64,000 nt of DNA from Theobroma cacao (Eukaryota; Streptophyta; Magnoliopsida; Malvales; Malvaceae). Position 1 is the first letter of the stretch, and each line of letters starts with the position of its first letter. Shown here piece after piece: positions 51,477 through 64,000 of the stretch. The notes under the pieces were generated by a model. That model made no database searches. It saw only the letters and a list, made by a program, of their open reading frames with translations, and had not been told where the DNA came from. Made by a program: the position numbers and the translations under genes. The stretch lies in assembly GCF_000208745.1 (NCBI RefSeq), contig NC_030852.1, forward strand, positions 28,223,433 to 28,287,432, written 5' to 3'.

Positions 51477-54400
51477 CTCCCCAATAGATATAAAGTGGCC
51501 CTAAGGAATCTCCAAACAAAATTATCCCTCCACAACCAGCTAAAACAACTTAATGTACAAAATCCCAAACCATTGTGGAGATTGATTTACATGAATAATA
51601 ATAAGTTGTTAGAAAAAAAAAAGGAACAAATTTTAAAAAGTTTTTTAAAGCAATTAAATTTTATAAATGAATAACATATGAAGAATTTATGCAAATGTTT
51701 GCGAGCATCATGGTGGTGATCAAATTAGTCTAAATCTCAATAACCCAAAAAAAAAAAATCTTGGCTATGCTGGGAAAGAATCTGAGAAAAGTGAGAAGGT
51801 GATGGGTGGGTAGGGTGAGGTAAAAGGGGGTGAGAGGTAGACCATGTTTCATTCCCACTAGACACATCGTTTCCCCTTCTAGCAAAAGATAGAAGTTAAA
51901 ACCAATGATTCCATTCTCTAGAAAAGAACCCAGATTTCCTAATATGTGTATGATCATATTTCTATAACATCTCTTTTACTATTTCTATATTCCAAAGATA
52001 TCCTTCCTTCCCTCCTCTATTTTCTATTTGTAAGCCGGATTTGGAATAGTCATCCACCCATCAAGTTGATTGAATCTAGACCACAGTTAATTAAATAATA
52101 TTATAGCCATTTAAATGTCTTTAAATATGTTTTTTATTTGGGATGTGGACCGACAGTATTATTATTGTAATCTTCAATGATTATCTTTCATCCACTTTTA
52201 GAGAAACACAAATTCATCTTTTCTTCATAAAATAAAGACTATTTCCCAAAAAGAATGTATAAAAACATATTAAAATATGGTTACACAATTTAGGTTCACC
52301 ATTCCATTATGAAGGGCTCCACCATTTTAATCTCTTGATGCAAAGCGACAAATTGAAGATACAGATCTAAATTAAACATGGAGCAAAAGAAAAAGAGAGC
52401 GGGGCCGAATCTTAGATGATTCTGTAGTTTGACTTGAATTCTTGGCTAAGCTTTTTTGAAAATTTTGAACTTAAGAGCTCACTTTCTTTAACTAAGACCC
52501 CCCTCCCCTTGTGCTCCTTCTCGTTTTCTCATGTACTCGAAAATTCCATTCTTAGTAGGGCCGGCATCGACTTGGTCAGTGGCACTAGCATGCAGCAATG
52601 AAAAATTATGATATCTCTTAATAATCGTATTAATATCATATTATTATTGGCATTATGTTTATATATATATATATATATACAATGCATTTGTAAGATTATG
52701 CTTAACGTGTTTTCATGTCTTTATCATATTGACAATAAGAATTGGGGAATGAATCTAAGATTCTTAGTTTCTTGTCAGCATGCCGACATTGCAATTTATT
52801 CTTGGTAAAGCAAAATGCTTGTCTTTGTACACTTGGAGATATATAATCCTTTTCACACGCTTCGGGGTAGAGGAGAGAAGAGAAAGATTGGACTTGAACG
52901 AAGTGGAGAGGAGGATGATACAATTTTTGACATTTGGAGGCAGACGATATTTTGGCCTGCCAATGTTTACATGTTTCAAAATCTATGTTGACTTTCTAAA
53001 AGATATTTTCCTTCAAAAACACTTCTGAAAAGAACCCAAAAAGGTGTAAGAACTCTCACCCGTTCGGTGGTCTTTTTTGGGGCAAGTTGGCCAACAAGAC
53101 CAGAGCAGTTGAACTTTAATTTTCTGGCGTAGCCCCTATTTTAATAGAATATAGTCATACTGGGAAGGGGGAATTGTTAAGAGACAAATGAAAGTTGAGA
53201 GCTGGAAACAGGCAATGGGAGGAAAAAAAAAAGAGGAAAGAAAAACAGGACTCATAGTACAATGTTGTTCAGTCGCTTTTCGACCTAAAATTACCTGAAT
53301 CCAAAATGTAAAAAATTCATACCATCAATGATAGACAGGCCCACCTATCCAGTTTGTTTAATGTTACAGGATTGCATGTCCCACCAGGTACCAAAGTAAA
53401 TTATCGAGAAGGTGAAAGAACCCTTCAACATATAATCAATGGTATGATTAAGTTAATGCGACAAACTCTATCGGAAAACTTGCTGATTAAGTTAAATTCT
53501 CTTCTCCCTTTTGTGATTGACATATATTTTAGTTGATAGTCATATCTTTTCCGTGACCAAAGATTTCTAACATAATTATTACTTTTAGTTACAATCATCA
53601 TTTAGTTAGCTACTTCACACAAATTTCTATGACTGTGTTTTTTGAATGGATTGCAGGAGGCTTGTTAATATAAATTGTTAAATATATATAGAATATATAG
53701 TAACTTTTTGCCAGATTGACGTTGAAGAACAAAACGTAACTTTTGAAACATTATAGGGTCTCTGATATTACCGGTCCAGGGGATCATATTTTGTCGGTCG
53801 TGTTCTTATTCATACCTTAATTATTTCGACCTTTTTACTTGAGCCTCTTTCTGTGACTAAGCTTACCCTTTCCTTTGTTTCGACTTTCTGTTTTCAAACT
53901 TAGGAGGCAAATCGGTTTGACCTACACAGCAAATTTCATTGCCGACTTACGCCCAGACAAAATCTACTTGTTTTTCACTTTCGAAGTCGTAGAAAAGAAA
54001 AATCCCCTTTCTCTTTGTTATAGTGTTGTAGACTATTCATCTATATTTAGAAAGGGTTAATTAACTATGATAAGATATTGAATATTGTTACTATATTCCT
54101 GTGCTTATAAAATGTTCTTAATTATGCATTTTCATGTTGTGGATGAGGACTTGCCACTTTGGGACCCAAGGATGAAGTAAAAAAACATATATATATATAT
54201 ATATATATAATATGTGTCTTAACAGTCTCCTGCATTACTATAACTTCATTCAAACCGCAAAAGACCCATGTGATCCCATGGAACACAATACCTTCAAAAG
54301 CATCACAAGTTTATCTCTTTCGGGGGTTTAGCATTTGGGATCAACATTTCTTTCCATGACTTTCGCCACAAATTTTGCCTTTTATCTAGCTAAAGAATCA

Positions 54401-56481
54401 TTATGATTGGTCATAATATTACTCGCAACATATAATAGACAGGTTTTAGTGATGCCGCTAGCGGCACCAAATGAATGGTTAAGCTGAACTATAAGATTTT
54501 ATGAAATAATTTCTATGATCAAATGTCCCTCTCTCTTGTTTATACATATGTAATGTACATTATCATAACACTATCACTCATTGATATCTGTACAGCACAT
54601 ATCATGTATCAAAAGTGAGCCTCGTTAGATTTCAAAGTGTAACCAGCGTCTCTACCATGGACTCTGCACATAAATACTATCTAACTCTCATATGACTCAG
54701 TTGTGGATAATTAAATTGTACTTACTGCAGGCAAAGGACTACTTTAATACTTTAGTATACCACAATATTTAGGTCTACGATCTTATTCGTAACACCTAAA
54801 TCGTAAAATGTTGCATTTCATACTACACTAATTGTTATTAATTATTTCTTTTATGCGTATAAAAAAATTTAAACGAAAAAAGAGGATATGAATTTTAAAA
54901 TTTACTGACTGCTTAGAAAATGATAATAACCATTAGATTAAGCCCTAATTGTTACAATATTAGTATTAATTTGTGCATAATTATACATTACTTTGCACAA
55001 AGCATGATATGGGAATACACATAAAGTCTCCTCTCAATTTGTAAGATGCAACTATCAATGAACTATATTCGAGAATAGATTACTCTTTTAAGAGTATTAG
55101 TAGTCGCGCTTAACATAATTTCTTTTGCAAGGTAAATTGTATTCATTGAAGGTAAGAAGTATCAAATGCCGAGTTAAGTCTAAAGTCTTGTTCAAAAGAC
55201 AAAATACTCATCTCGGCACATGACTTTCATTGGGCAAAAAATTAACAGCAAGAAGGCTTAACACAATAATTTTGGGGTTTTTTTTTTTAACAAACATTTT
55301 GACAAATGTATTAATGCAGCAATATGCCGATCAACAAAAGAAGAGACTGGATTAAAGTTGCAAATTAAGCAAACAAATTGAACAAACATCCTCCTACATA
55401 ACAATCTATGTGCAAAAAAAGAGTTGATACCGTTAACACAATAAAGCATCTTATTTTCGACTTTTTGAGATTATGCAATCCTTTTTCTTTACTGAAAGGT
55501 AATGATCGAATCGAGCATCAAATCCATGTGTCTCACAAGTTTTAAGCATTACGATAAGAATTAAGATATACTAGCAGCTCGTATATCCTAGTTTAGTATC
55601 TTCATCCTAAGGACTAAGGAGATTGAAATTAATAACACTAAGTCATTTTGTTGCATATTTTACCAAATTAATTTGCCTGTTTAAACTTTTGATGATGATC
55701 ACCCTAAATAGAATGAAGAAAGAATCCTGCCTGCTTTAATGCTAACAATTGCCATTAACTAATTGTTTGTCGAAAAGTAAATTCATGAACCGACTGAAAG
55801 TTGAGTAGGCAGTGACGCAGTGTTTTATCAGACTTGAAAATGCAATGGGAGTAAGATATCTCTCCACCAAAAAGAACATGCATATGATTTTCAGAAATCT
55901 TTCAAAAAATTGAAAATTAGTATATAAAGATGATTGTTAACAGTCAAGTCAAGTCAGTAAGACGCAATGACTTTAGCTTAGAAATAGGCTTTTTGTAGGC
56001 ACTGTAGGTGAAGGACCAGAGAAAAGGTGAAACGCTTATAATTCTGAGGATGAGAAGCTCTCGTACGAAGAAAATATGAGTACACCAGGAAGGTGAGGGG
56101 TACACTCATATTATTGAAAACTACCAGGGAAAAACATAAGGAAAACAAAGACTCTCTTGGTTTTAATTACCAAAGCAAGCTTAAGAAAAACAGCTCTGAA
56201 ATATACAGCCCACAAGATAAGCAACAGATAAAAGCACCTAACTTTTTTATGGCTAGATTTTCACGCTCTCACAGCAAATTGATTTCAAGCCAACCTAATC
56301 AGCTTCAAAACACCCCCAGCCATGGGCATCTAACCCCTCAGATAGATCAAAAACAGAAGGGGTAGGAAAAAGAGGAAGCGAAAAGAGAAAAAAGACAATA
56401 CCTTGATCATCATCTTCTTCTCAATCACATGCTTCTACATTTCTTTATACTATCACTTTCATAGTAAATTTTGAGTCTCTT
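51477..56481. other. long AT-rich intergenic region
   Basis: About 5 kb with no recognisable gene. It includes (TA)n runs at about 52660-52679 and 54187-54208, and a 14-bp perfect palindrome TGCCGCTAGCGGCA at 54453-54466. The part near 56400 is the 3' region of the AP2/ERF gene. Confidence 0.5.
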
Positions 56482-57300
56482 TTAAGTGTAAGTCCATAGG
56501 CTTTCTACATCTGAATCCTCCGGTGAATCATCTGAGGGTGGTGAGTTTATCCTGGGAGGGCTTATAAGCATTCCTTCTGCCATATTCACCAACAAATTTG
56601 GAAAGTTTAGAAGCGCTTCCTCGTCAATAAATTCCTGACCGGAACCAGACTCCATGCAACTACCTGACGTGGTACCCTCATTTTCAGGCTCGCCCTGATC
56701 CTGTTTTGAGTCTTTTGATGACCCAGTATCTGGCTTGGGTAGCCTGGAAGCGGCAGCACTAGCAGCTGCAGCCCGAATATCGCTTGCGGATGTGGAAGCC
56801 GCTTTTGGATACGAAAGAATCATATCCGGAAAGTTTAGATCCGTGTCGGGACCTTTTAGGGCAATAGCAGCCACATCATACGCGGTAGCTGCCATTTCAG
56901 GGGTCGGATATGTTCCAAGCCATATACGCGTCGTTTTACGCGGCTCGCGTATTTCAGATACCCATTTGCCGCTCCTGCTCCGTATTCCCCGATAAGTCGG
57001 ATGCCTTCCGGAACCAGGCAGCGCCGATGATGAAGACCTGCCTGGAGATTGAACAGGCCTTGGCGTTGACACGGTGCTGGGTTTTGGAGATTTTGGCGAT
57101 TGGTCTTGCGGTTGACCCAATGTCGTCCTGCCTGGAGAATGAACGAGTCTCACTAATGGGTTGTCTGGTGGGCTCGCTGATGAAGGTTTTGGCGACTGGT
57201 CTTGCGGCTGCACAAGAGAGGCTGGAGGGTCAGGGATTTGGACAGTTGGGGTGGATGGTGGCTGATCTTTTGGGGGCACATTGGTTGAAGGATTGGCCAT
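56482..57300 (-). CDS. AP2/ERF transcription factor, DREB group III, ERF025-028 type
   Basis: Intronless, 272 residues. Residues 1-100 are rich in Pro, Ser and Gln with internally repeated QPQDQSPK and SPGR units, a low-complexity region. The AP2 domain follows ([20 protein letters not shown], then [19 protein letters not shown] and [18 protein letters not shown]) and keeps the WVSEIRE and WLG core motifs. The CBF-specific PKK/RPAGRxKF and DSAWR signatures are absent, so this is not a CBF. The acidic C-terminus [20 protein letters not shown] continues GMLISPP and ends in LWTYT, closely parallel to the C-terminus of the CBF gene 11 kb away. It resembles Arabidopsis ERF025-ERF028. A nuclear regulator is expected; target genes are not known from sequence. 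Confidence 0.9.
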   Translation of the reverse strand: MANPSTNVPPKDQPPSTPTVQIPDPPASLVQPQDQSPKPSSASPPDNPLVRLVHSPGRTTLGQPQDQSPKSPKPSTVSTPRPVQSPGRSSSSALPGSGRHPTYRGIRSRSGKWVSEIREPRKTTRIWLGTYPTPEMAATAYDVAAIALKGPDTDLNFPDMILSYPKAASTSASDIRAAAASAAASRLPKPDTGSSKDSKQDQGEPENEGTTSGSCMESGSGQEFIDEEALLNFPNLLVNMAEGMLISPPRINSPPSDDSPEDSDVESLWTYT

Positions 57301-57389
57301 ATTTGTCTATTTATATGTATGGAATCATGCGTATGCAGTAGGAAGGGTTTAAAGACTTCATCGTTTGGATGCGGTTGGGTTGGGTTGGG

Positions 57390-57397
57390 TTTATAAA
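57390..57397 (-). promoter_or_regulatory. TATA box of the ERF025-like gene
   Basis: The minus strand reads tttataaa about 90 bp upstream of the ATG at 57300, giving a leader of about 65 bp. A ttggg repeat lies just beside it. Confidence 0.55.
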
Positions 57398-60300
57398 GAG
57401 AAACAAACCAATGGGCAAAGGCGTGGGGAATTCGCGGAACTTTTTACAAAGCCAAACATTTTCCCATGACAGCATTACACTGGTGATGTGACGGTAAGGA
57501 GGAGGCTACACAGGGCACACGTATTAGGCACATAACTTAAAACTGATTAGCTGTAACTTACCTGTTTGTCCGCGCCTGCCCTTTGTATATCCAATGTACT
57601 CCTCCTACTCCTACTCCTGCTCCTGCTCCTATCTATTCTAATCTATCTCTTTCAATTACAATCTTTGCTTTCTCATCTCATGGTTGGTGATCATAAATTT
57701 GGCTCATGCTTACTGCTCACTGAATTGTATGACTTTCCCCTTCTTTCTTCATTTATTTAAAAGGTTGGGCTGTGCCTTTCAGTAAAAAGGGGCTTAAAAG
57801 ACCTGAGCCTGTGCGACTGATGCTCATATCATATATCTATCTCATGATAGTAACAATCATTACTCTTCTTCTGCCTTGCTTTCATTTTGCTGGTCATTTG
57901 CAGAAGGGCCTTTCTAAAGAAGTAGATGTATTAATAAGAACTTCCTTTGTAATTAAACGTTTTCAGTTTGTGCTCATCACTTGCCTTTCTAAATTCCCCC
58001 TTGTCAATCTCATGACTTAGAAAACTTACTAGTGCCTATTTTTAAGTGATTAATTGTCAAGCAACATACACTTTACATGCGGCTACCAGTATTAAAAATG
58101 GATCCTCTGTATCAGAAATGCTTAAATATGTTGATTTACATAAATAAACAATCCATTGAAGTAATACCTACATGTGCCCTGGACTTTATTTTGGCATGGT
58201 AGCATATATAGCTTGACTTATGATTCATGCCCAGATTTTTTATGCATAAACTTTTGGAATGAAACAATAAAATTTTCAAAGTTCTGAGTACGAGTACATC
58301 GCTATCAACACTCAGACAAGGATAGCTCTTTTTTTCACCATTTGAAATACACAAGGGTGGATCGAGTAGAGTTATTTTAGTTTTCCCTCTTCCATGTTCT
58401 CTGCCGCGACAAAATCATGTCTACCTCTATCATGTCTTGTTGAATTTAAAATTTTGAGCTACTTCTTTGTGCCTTTGACCCTACGGTTTACTCCTTTTCC
58501 CCCCTTTTTGCTAGACATGCTATATGACCTTACAGTTGTGTATATTCAGAGCTGATTGGTCCCCTACCTCTCAGTCTATTAAAAAGAAAAGAAAAACATA
58601 CATGGCATGGGTAATTTGTTTTTGTTAGATGTATATCATCAAAATAAAGGCATAGATTGTCCGTCTCCCACGAAAAACTGCAGCTTTCAATAAATCTCAG
58701 TGCAATAATAGCTTTAGTTAAAACCTCTGCATTCTGGACAGAACAATTATATCGATAAGATTGGTCCATACATACATGAAATATAAGAAGAAAAAATTAT
58801 CAAAGTTGGCCCATCCATAGTTAATAATCAGTTCATTGCTTCTTCCACCATTAAAATCTAAGGTCCCAACCACCCCATCGGTAAAAGGATCATGATCATC
58901 GGGTTTTATGTCTATAAACCTTCCGCTTGACTGCGACCCTCATAATTATTGATTTATCGTTCATTCCTGCAAACAAACCTCCTTTTTTCTTCCCAAGGAG
59001 AAATTTTTGTGGTACATTCAACTACTTTTTCTGTTTTCAAGATTTTAGGGGAAGTGATGAGCATGTGGGAAGGCTGGGAGCAACTCACAAACAAGTGGGT
59101 TCCAATTGGGCAGAGGAGGTAAGTGACCTGTTATTGAAATTGTATTGGTGCAATCGCCTACCCAGTTGATTATCAGTGGGGACAACTCTCCTTTCAATCT
59201 CGAAATATGTCAGCGTTTTGCAGTATCTTCTCACATAGACTCACATCAGGACCTTTCTCTGCGCCTGCTGGAAAGGTACCAAAAATTATCATGAATACCA
59301 AATGAAGTTCATTCCAATTTCCAACTATTGAAATAGAAACCAGAAACCATAAGCAGGGTACATAGTTAGTATTATTTTCCAAAGTTTTGGTAGTCTTTTT
59401 TATTTACAATAAAATAATAAAGGAACTAAAAAGAAAGAGGCTCTAACAAGATCCACATAAAAAGCAAAAGGATATGGTCTACTTGAAACATCAAAATTAT
59501 CAGTACTAAAAATTGTCAAATCATGGACTCCATGCTTGTTAATTGGTCCCCCACATTTACATCAATTATTACAAAAACATATTACTCCTACCATGTGGTT
59601 ACAGTAAACTGTAAAAGAAAGGGGAAGGAGGGACTAAGCCTACAATAGGGGTAGGGGCCAAACTAAGAACCTCGTGCCCTGACCCCTGAGGAAGCAGTCT
59701 TTGCAAGATTCTGTTCAAGGTACGTTCAAAACTTGTAAGAAAATGTTTTGAAAGTTTTGGATCTTTCAAGAGCAAAATGGACTTGTAAATCAACCTGTAA
59801 TTCTTCGGGGTTTTGAGCGGCAGGGCAAATGGGCTTAATTCCCCTATTTTCATAGTAGAAACTGGAAGTTTTCTCTACCTCTTTCTTGTCAGGTTCTTAG
59901 CTCAAGGCCACGGAGTCAATCTGAAGATCTTCTTATCCACAGATAATGCCTAGCTGTAATTTTCTTATTCTTTTTTAATTATATAAAAATTAAATTAGAA
60001 AACAATCATATATCTCATGAAAAATAAATTAAAACAGTAGGTAAAATTCTTCATTTTATTTTTCTCCAAATAAAAATAGATTTAATGCTTAAAATTATTA
60101 TTGGTAAAAGGAAATTGATGATTAAAATTACTATCTGTAAAATAAAATTAATATGAGATCTATCCATGCTAAATCAAACAATTTAAACACGTAAAGGGTA
60201 CAAAATTAATATAAGAATACATAAATATAATATGAAAAATCATACGGACAACTAACATTTAAGTCCAACCTCCAATTTCAATATCAAGACCATTTTTTTT

Positions 60301-60437
60301 AATCCTATTTTTTTCCACTAAATGAAAAAGACTCTGCCGAAAGAAAATATTGTGTAGCCGTTAAAGGTAGTTAACATTGTTCTTATCCAAACCTGGAACA
60401 CAAACACCAAACTACCTGGTTTTTGAGCTTCCCATCC
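57398..60437. other. intergenic region
   Basis: No gene recognised. A CTC/CTA/CTG trinucleotide run lies at 57598-57631. On the minus strand around 59270-59200 a short frame, bounded by an acceptor-like ctttccag and a stop, encodes GPDVSLCEKILQNADIFRD and could be an orphan exon or gene fragment. No partner exon was found. The last few hundred bases should be the TraB gene promoter. Confidence 0.4.
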
Positions 60438-63400
60438 ATGGATCCTCTTCTCAAATCAAGCTTTCCAATCGTCACTGCAAACCCAAAATTCCTTACACCA
60501 AAACCTGTCAAACTTAAACCCTTCAAGGTCTCCATCAAACCCCCACCACCTGACTTCGATTTTAGGGCAGACATCTTAGCAGAATCAAGTGCCAGAATCG
60601 GAAAAACTCATCCTCAGCTGGCGGACTTGGCAGAGAATGGGACGTTGGTGTTGGTTGAGAAGCGGCAGTTCGGTCCTGTTCCTGCCTGGAGGACCGAGTT
60701 TGTGGAACCAGAGGCGATATGGCTGGTGGGTACCAGTCATATATCGCGGGAATCAGCTGCTGACGTGGAGCGTGTTGTGAGGGCAGTCAGGCCTGACAAT
60801 GTAGTGGTCGAACTCTGCAGGAGCAGGCAAGCATTGGATTGTTCTTATTTCATTTTATAAAATTTTTGTTTGAACTTTGAGCTTTGAATCTGATTTTATT
60901 GGTGCTGTATACTGTTATTTCTTGTTTGTGAAGAGTTTCCCACCGGGATTGGGTTGAATGCTTTCCGGAGAATGTGGAAGATTGAAATACTCTTTTTGAG
61001 CTTATTTGTCTGTGAATTTATTGGTTCATTACTAAATATACCTAATGGAGTTATAAACAGCTAATTGGGTAAGCCTGTACGAATCTTTCCTAAATTTGTC
61101 AACCATATAGAAGGGCTTTCTTCAAATTGCAAATCGAAAATTCTCCATCAATGAGATTTATACGACTTTAGGAATGAGTCAGCCACTGCCTGATGGGCTA
61201 CTGAAAAAAGAAATAGAATGTCAGCAAATATTCATTCCACATCTTAACTTTAATTATTGCAGAGTTCATTTTCAGAGCTGGGATCATGTACACATCCAAT
61301 GATGTTGACAATGGCCAGCAATTACGGTCAAATATGTTTTCTTTGAGTGGAACTGGGTTTTTTGGTGCTGTTGGTCGTAGCATAAACTTGGGTAAGCATT
61401 AATTTCTTCAACACATTTTTTTTTTTTTTTGTGTTTGTGAGTGTGCTAGTGAAAGGGCTTACTGTTTACATGTTGCTCATGTAAATGATAGGGGGTCAAA
61501 CTGCTCTAGCATTGCGTCTACTTTTGGCACTTTTCTCTTCCAAAATATCCTCTGATGTCAACCGTCCTTTTGGAGATGAGGTTGTCAGATTCACATAAAT
61601 TAATCATCAAATTTGCTTCTTGTTCCGAAAAAAAAAATGTGCACCTCAACTTTTGAAAATTTTGGTTGATTTGCAGTTCCGTGCAGCTCGAAAAGCATCT
61701 GAGGAAATTGGTGCTCAAATAGTTTTGGGGGATCGTCCAATTGAAATAACTGTATGCACTTTTTAGTTCCAGCATATGATCCATAGATACTGAAATTTTC
61801 TTAAATAAACTTTATTTGGAAAATTTGGACCTTTATCTCTTGCAGCACTAATGCACAGCTTGTCCTTTCTTATGACTTATAAGGCTAGAATGTTTTCTTT
61901 TGAGATGGATAAATCACCAGGAGTTTTTTACTCCTGATTTTTTTTTGCAGCTTGAAAGGGCTTGGAATTCTCTTAAGTGGAGTGAGAAATTTAGTCTAGT
62001 GCTTTCAGTCGTTCATGGGATAACGTCACCATCATTAGATATATCTAGGAATGATTTCAAGGTTTTTCCCTTACCAATTTATATTTTCACATGGATTTGT
62101 GTCCCTTGTTTTATTATTGAATTTGAATTTGTTTGTGCACATTTCAAAGTTTAATACTTAATTTAGATAAGGCCTTGGTCTATGCAGTCTAGGAAAAGGG
62201 AAAATGCAAGACCCATTTTGAGAATTTCTTCATATTTTCTGCAACTATCTAACAAGGAGACGTGCATTATGTTTTGAACTAAAATATGATGAACTTTCCT
62301 GTGAGTTGGAGTAGAACATTACCCTTGGTGTTTTCACGCTACCCTTGATGTTTATATGCATATTGTGGCAAGGAGAGGAAGTATATATTGATAACGGGAA
62401 TTTGGGGCTGATTATCATGGAATATACTATTTATAGAAGATGATAGGTTTTGGTTGGATATCATTGTTTAAGATCAAAGCTAAAATTTTGTGTTGTATTG
62501 GAAGAATTAGACTCCAAAGGCTGTTGGTCATATTTTTCCCTGCAAAACTTTGGATCCATAAATGACTTTTACATGATGCTTGAGTGACAAAGTCATTCTA
62601 AATATAGATGTCAGTTATAGTCAACACTCAACAATGTCCTATAGTTATACAAATGAGCAAAAAGTGGCTAATGGTTACAGACTATGTGGCATTAGTCATT
62701 CATGGTAAAAAAATGATGATACTATATTCAAACAGGAAGGGCAAATATAGTAGAACAGAAAGAAATTATATGCATTAGCAGAAAGATACAAAAGAAGATA
62801 TCTGTGAACTCTCTAGGTTAGCTAAAAATCTTAAATCTCTTATCTACAATATTGCATTGCAGGAACAGAACAGTGAAAATGATACATTTCAGCTGTATGA
62901 GCAGTTAAGCTTCTCATATCCATCACTTCTGCAGCCTCTCATACATGAGCGAGACACTGTAAGTACACATGTATTTGTACAAGTAAAACATTTGGAAACC
63001 TGATGTGTCCATGGATGATGCCTTCTCAGTGATGGACAAACAAAAAGAATAAACTTGATTTTATTTATCTTCTTATGTTTGCAGCTTACAGGGCATTCAT
63101 ATATTAATCAAATTCTTCAACTTGATAAACTATTTAATTTTTCCATCCTTTACTAGTTCAAGATTTGCTATATGAATACAATATGTTTGTAGAACTTTTT
63201 TGGTTCTTTTGATCTTGTCACCCAAATTTGAAACTTGGAAGGCCTATGAATATGATTGATGATCCTCTAACAAGGTGAACTGCTGGTGTCATGTTTTCAG
63301 TATATCGCGTGGTCTCTAAAGCGGAGCAAAGCTGTGAATAACTGTAAGACGGTGGTAGGGGTGATTGGAAAGGGGCACATGAATGGTGTAATATATGCAT

Positions 63401-63567
63401 TAGTATCAGATCAAGGAAACCTGCGGTTTAGAGACCTTGCAGGTAAGAATCCATCTGAGGCTGAGTCTAATGGCTGGGTTGAAGGTCATCTCAGGAGCTT
63501 GGCCAGAGATACGTTGATTGGCATCGGGTTGTGGGCATTATATGAACAGATTAAAGCTGCATTGTAG
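60438..63567 (+). CDS. TraB-domain protein
   Basis: Seven coding exons: 60438-60826, 61276-61391, 61492-61580, 61677-61751, 61951-62061, 62863-62958 and 63301-63567, giving 380 residues. The start is the ATG of MDPLLKS; the frame runs upstream only to a TTG. The TraB/Tiki-type signatures are present: a first GxxH in LVGTSHISRES, then VVVELCRSR, and a second GxxH in GVIGKGHMNGV. In Tiki proteins these residues bind metal in a protease site; activity in plants is unproven. The Pro/Lys-rich first 50 residues may be an organelle-targeting peptide. Arabidopsis homologues are At5g52030, At1g05270 and At2g32340; the neighbouring ERF025-like gene favours the first. Intron 1 has a GC donor (AG|GCAAGC), and its acceptor is the second of two nearby AGs, required by reading frame. 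Confidence 0.9.
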
Positions 63568-64000
63568 CATGCATACAGACCTATTATATGATCAGATTCA
63601 AAAATGAAGTTGCAGAAGAAATAGAAGAAGAATTTAATCATCCTTTGTTGCTAACTTTTTCGTTTGCAATACATGTGATTCAGGAAAATAATTAGCAATA
63701 ATACAAAAATTAAAGTTTGATTTGTTAATTTATAGAGATTAGAAGAGCTCTTCAATTTGTAAGATGACTCTCTTGTCTAACCAATTAGAATTTATACATG
63801 GATATATAGGCGTCCTAATTAGTATTTATCCTGCAGAAAAGTGTTAATCCTCTGATTATTAAGGTAATGCTTTGATTGCTTTCAGTGGTATCCGAGCAAA
63901 GCTCTTTGATTTCGAGCTCTCTTCCTCTCTCAATGTATTTATTAACAAAAGAATGTATAAATTCTATTTTAATTTTCATTATTATTTTGCAACTAATATA
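63568..64000. other. TraB gene 3' region and end of window
   Basis: AT-rich 3' untranslated and flanking sequence. No further gene seen. Confidence 0.5.

Overview
This window is nuclear DNA from a eudicot plant. Genes are split by GT-AG introns (two use GC donors), spacers are strongly AT-rich, several products carry plastid-type N-termini, and the families are plant-typical (PPR-E, CBF/DREB1, Ycf20-like, ZFWD, PEPKR2, ABCB28-like). The species cannot be read from the sequence; gene order suggests a rosid or similar core eudicot. Exon joins were worked out by hand from splice signals, reading frame and family knowledge.

Layout: 1-5.7 kb is AT-rich spacer with degenerate repeats and one broken ORF. 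At 5.8-6.1 kb (-) lies a small LysM protein, and at 10.2-12.1 kb (+) an intronless PPR-E protein. At 12.9-19.3 kb two sorbitol dehydrogenase-family genes with identical six-exon structure are transcribed away from each other. At 20.0-24.6 kb (-) lies a CCCH zinc finger/WD40 (ZFWD) gene whose large intron holds a MITE and an assembly gap. At 27.3-27.8 kb (-) is a Ycf20-like plastid gene, paired head to head with a PEPKR2-type kinase at 30.1-32.3 kb (+). An unrecognised conserved-looking gene lies at 33.3-34.1 kb (+). A 16-exon plastid ABC transporter (ABCB28-like, 34.9-40.3 kb, -) shares a short promoter region with a PGAP3/Per1 gene (40.9-43.4 kb, +). At 44.6-45.2 kb (-) is a CBF/DREB1 cold-response regulator. 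About 11 kb of AT-rich spacer follows, with a long-inverted-repeat element that carries a minisatellite. At 56.5-57.3 kb (-) is a second AP2/ERF gene of ERF025-028 type, and at 60.4-63.6 kb (+) a TraB-family gene.

The genes do not form one pathway, but their order is informative. From memory, Arabidopsis carries SDH-ZFWD-CBF4-ERF025-TraB on chromosome 5 (At5g51970 to At5g52030) and LysM-ZFWD1-ABCB28-CBF2/3/1 on chromosome 4 (At4g25433 to At4g25490). This window appears to keep both sets in one unfractionated block, the ancestral CBF locus. I found no wholly new biological system. The most interesting items are this CBF block, the divergent SDH pair that looks like a class I/class II (L-idonate dehydrogenase-type) split, the CBF/ERF025-like pair with a shared C-terminal motif, the two GC-AG introns, and the inverted-repeat element with an internal minisatellite.
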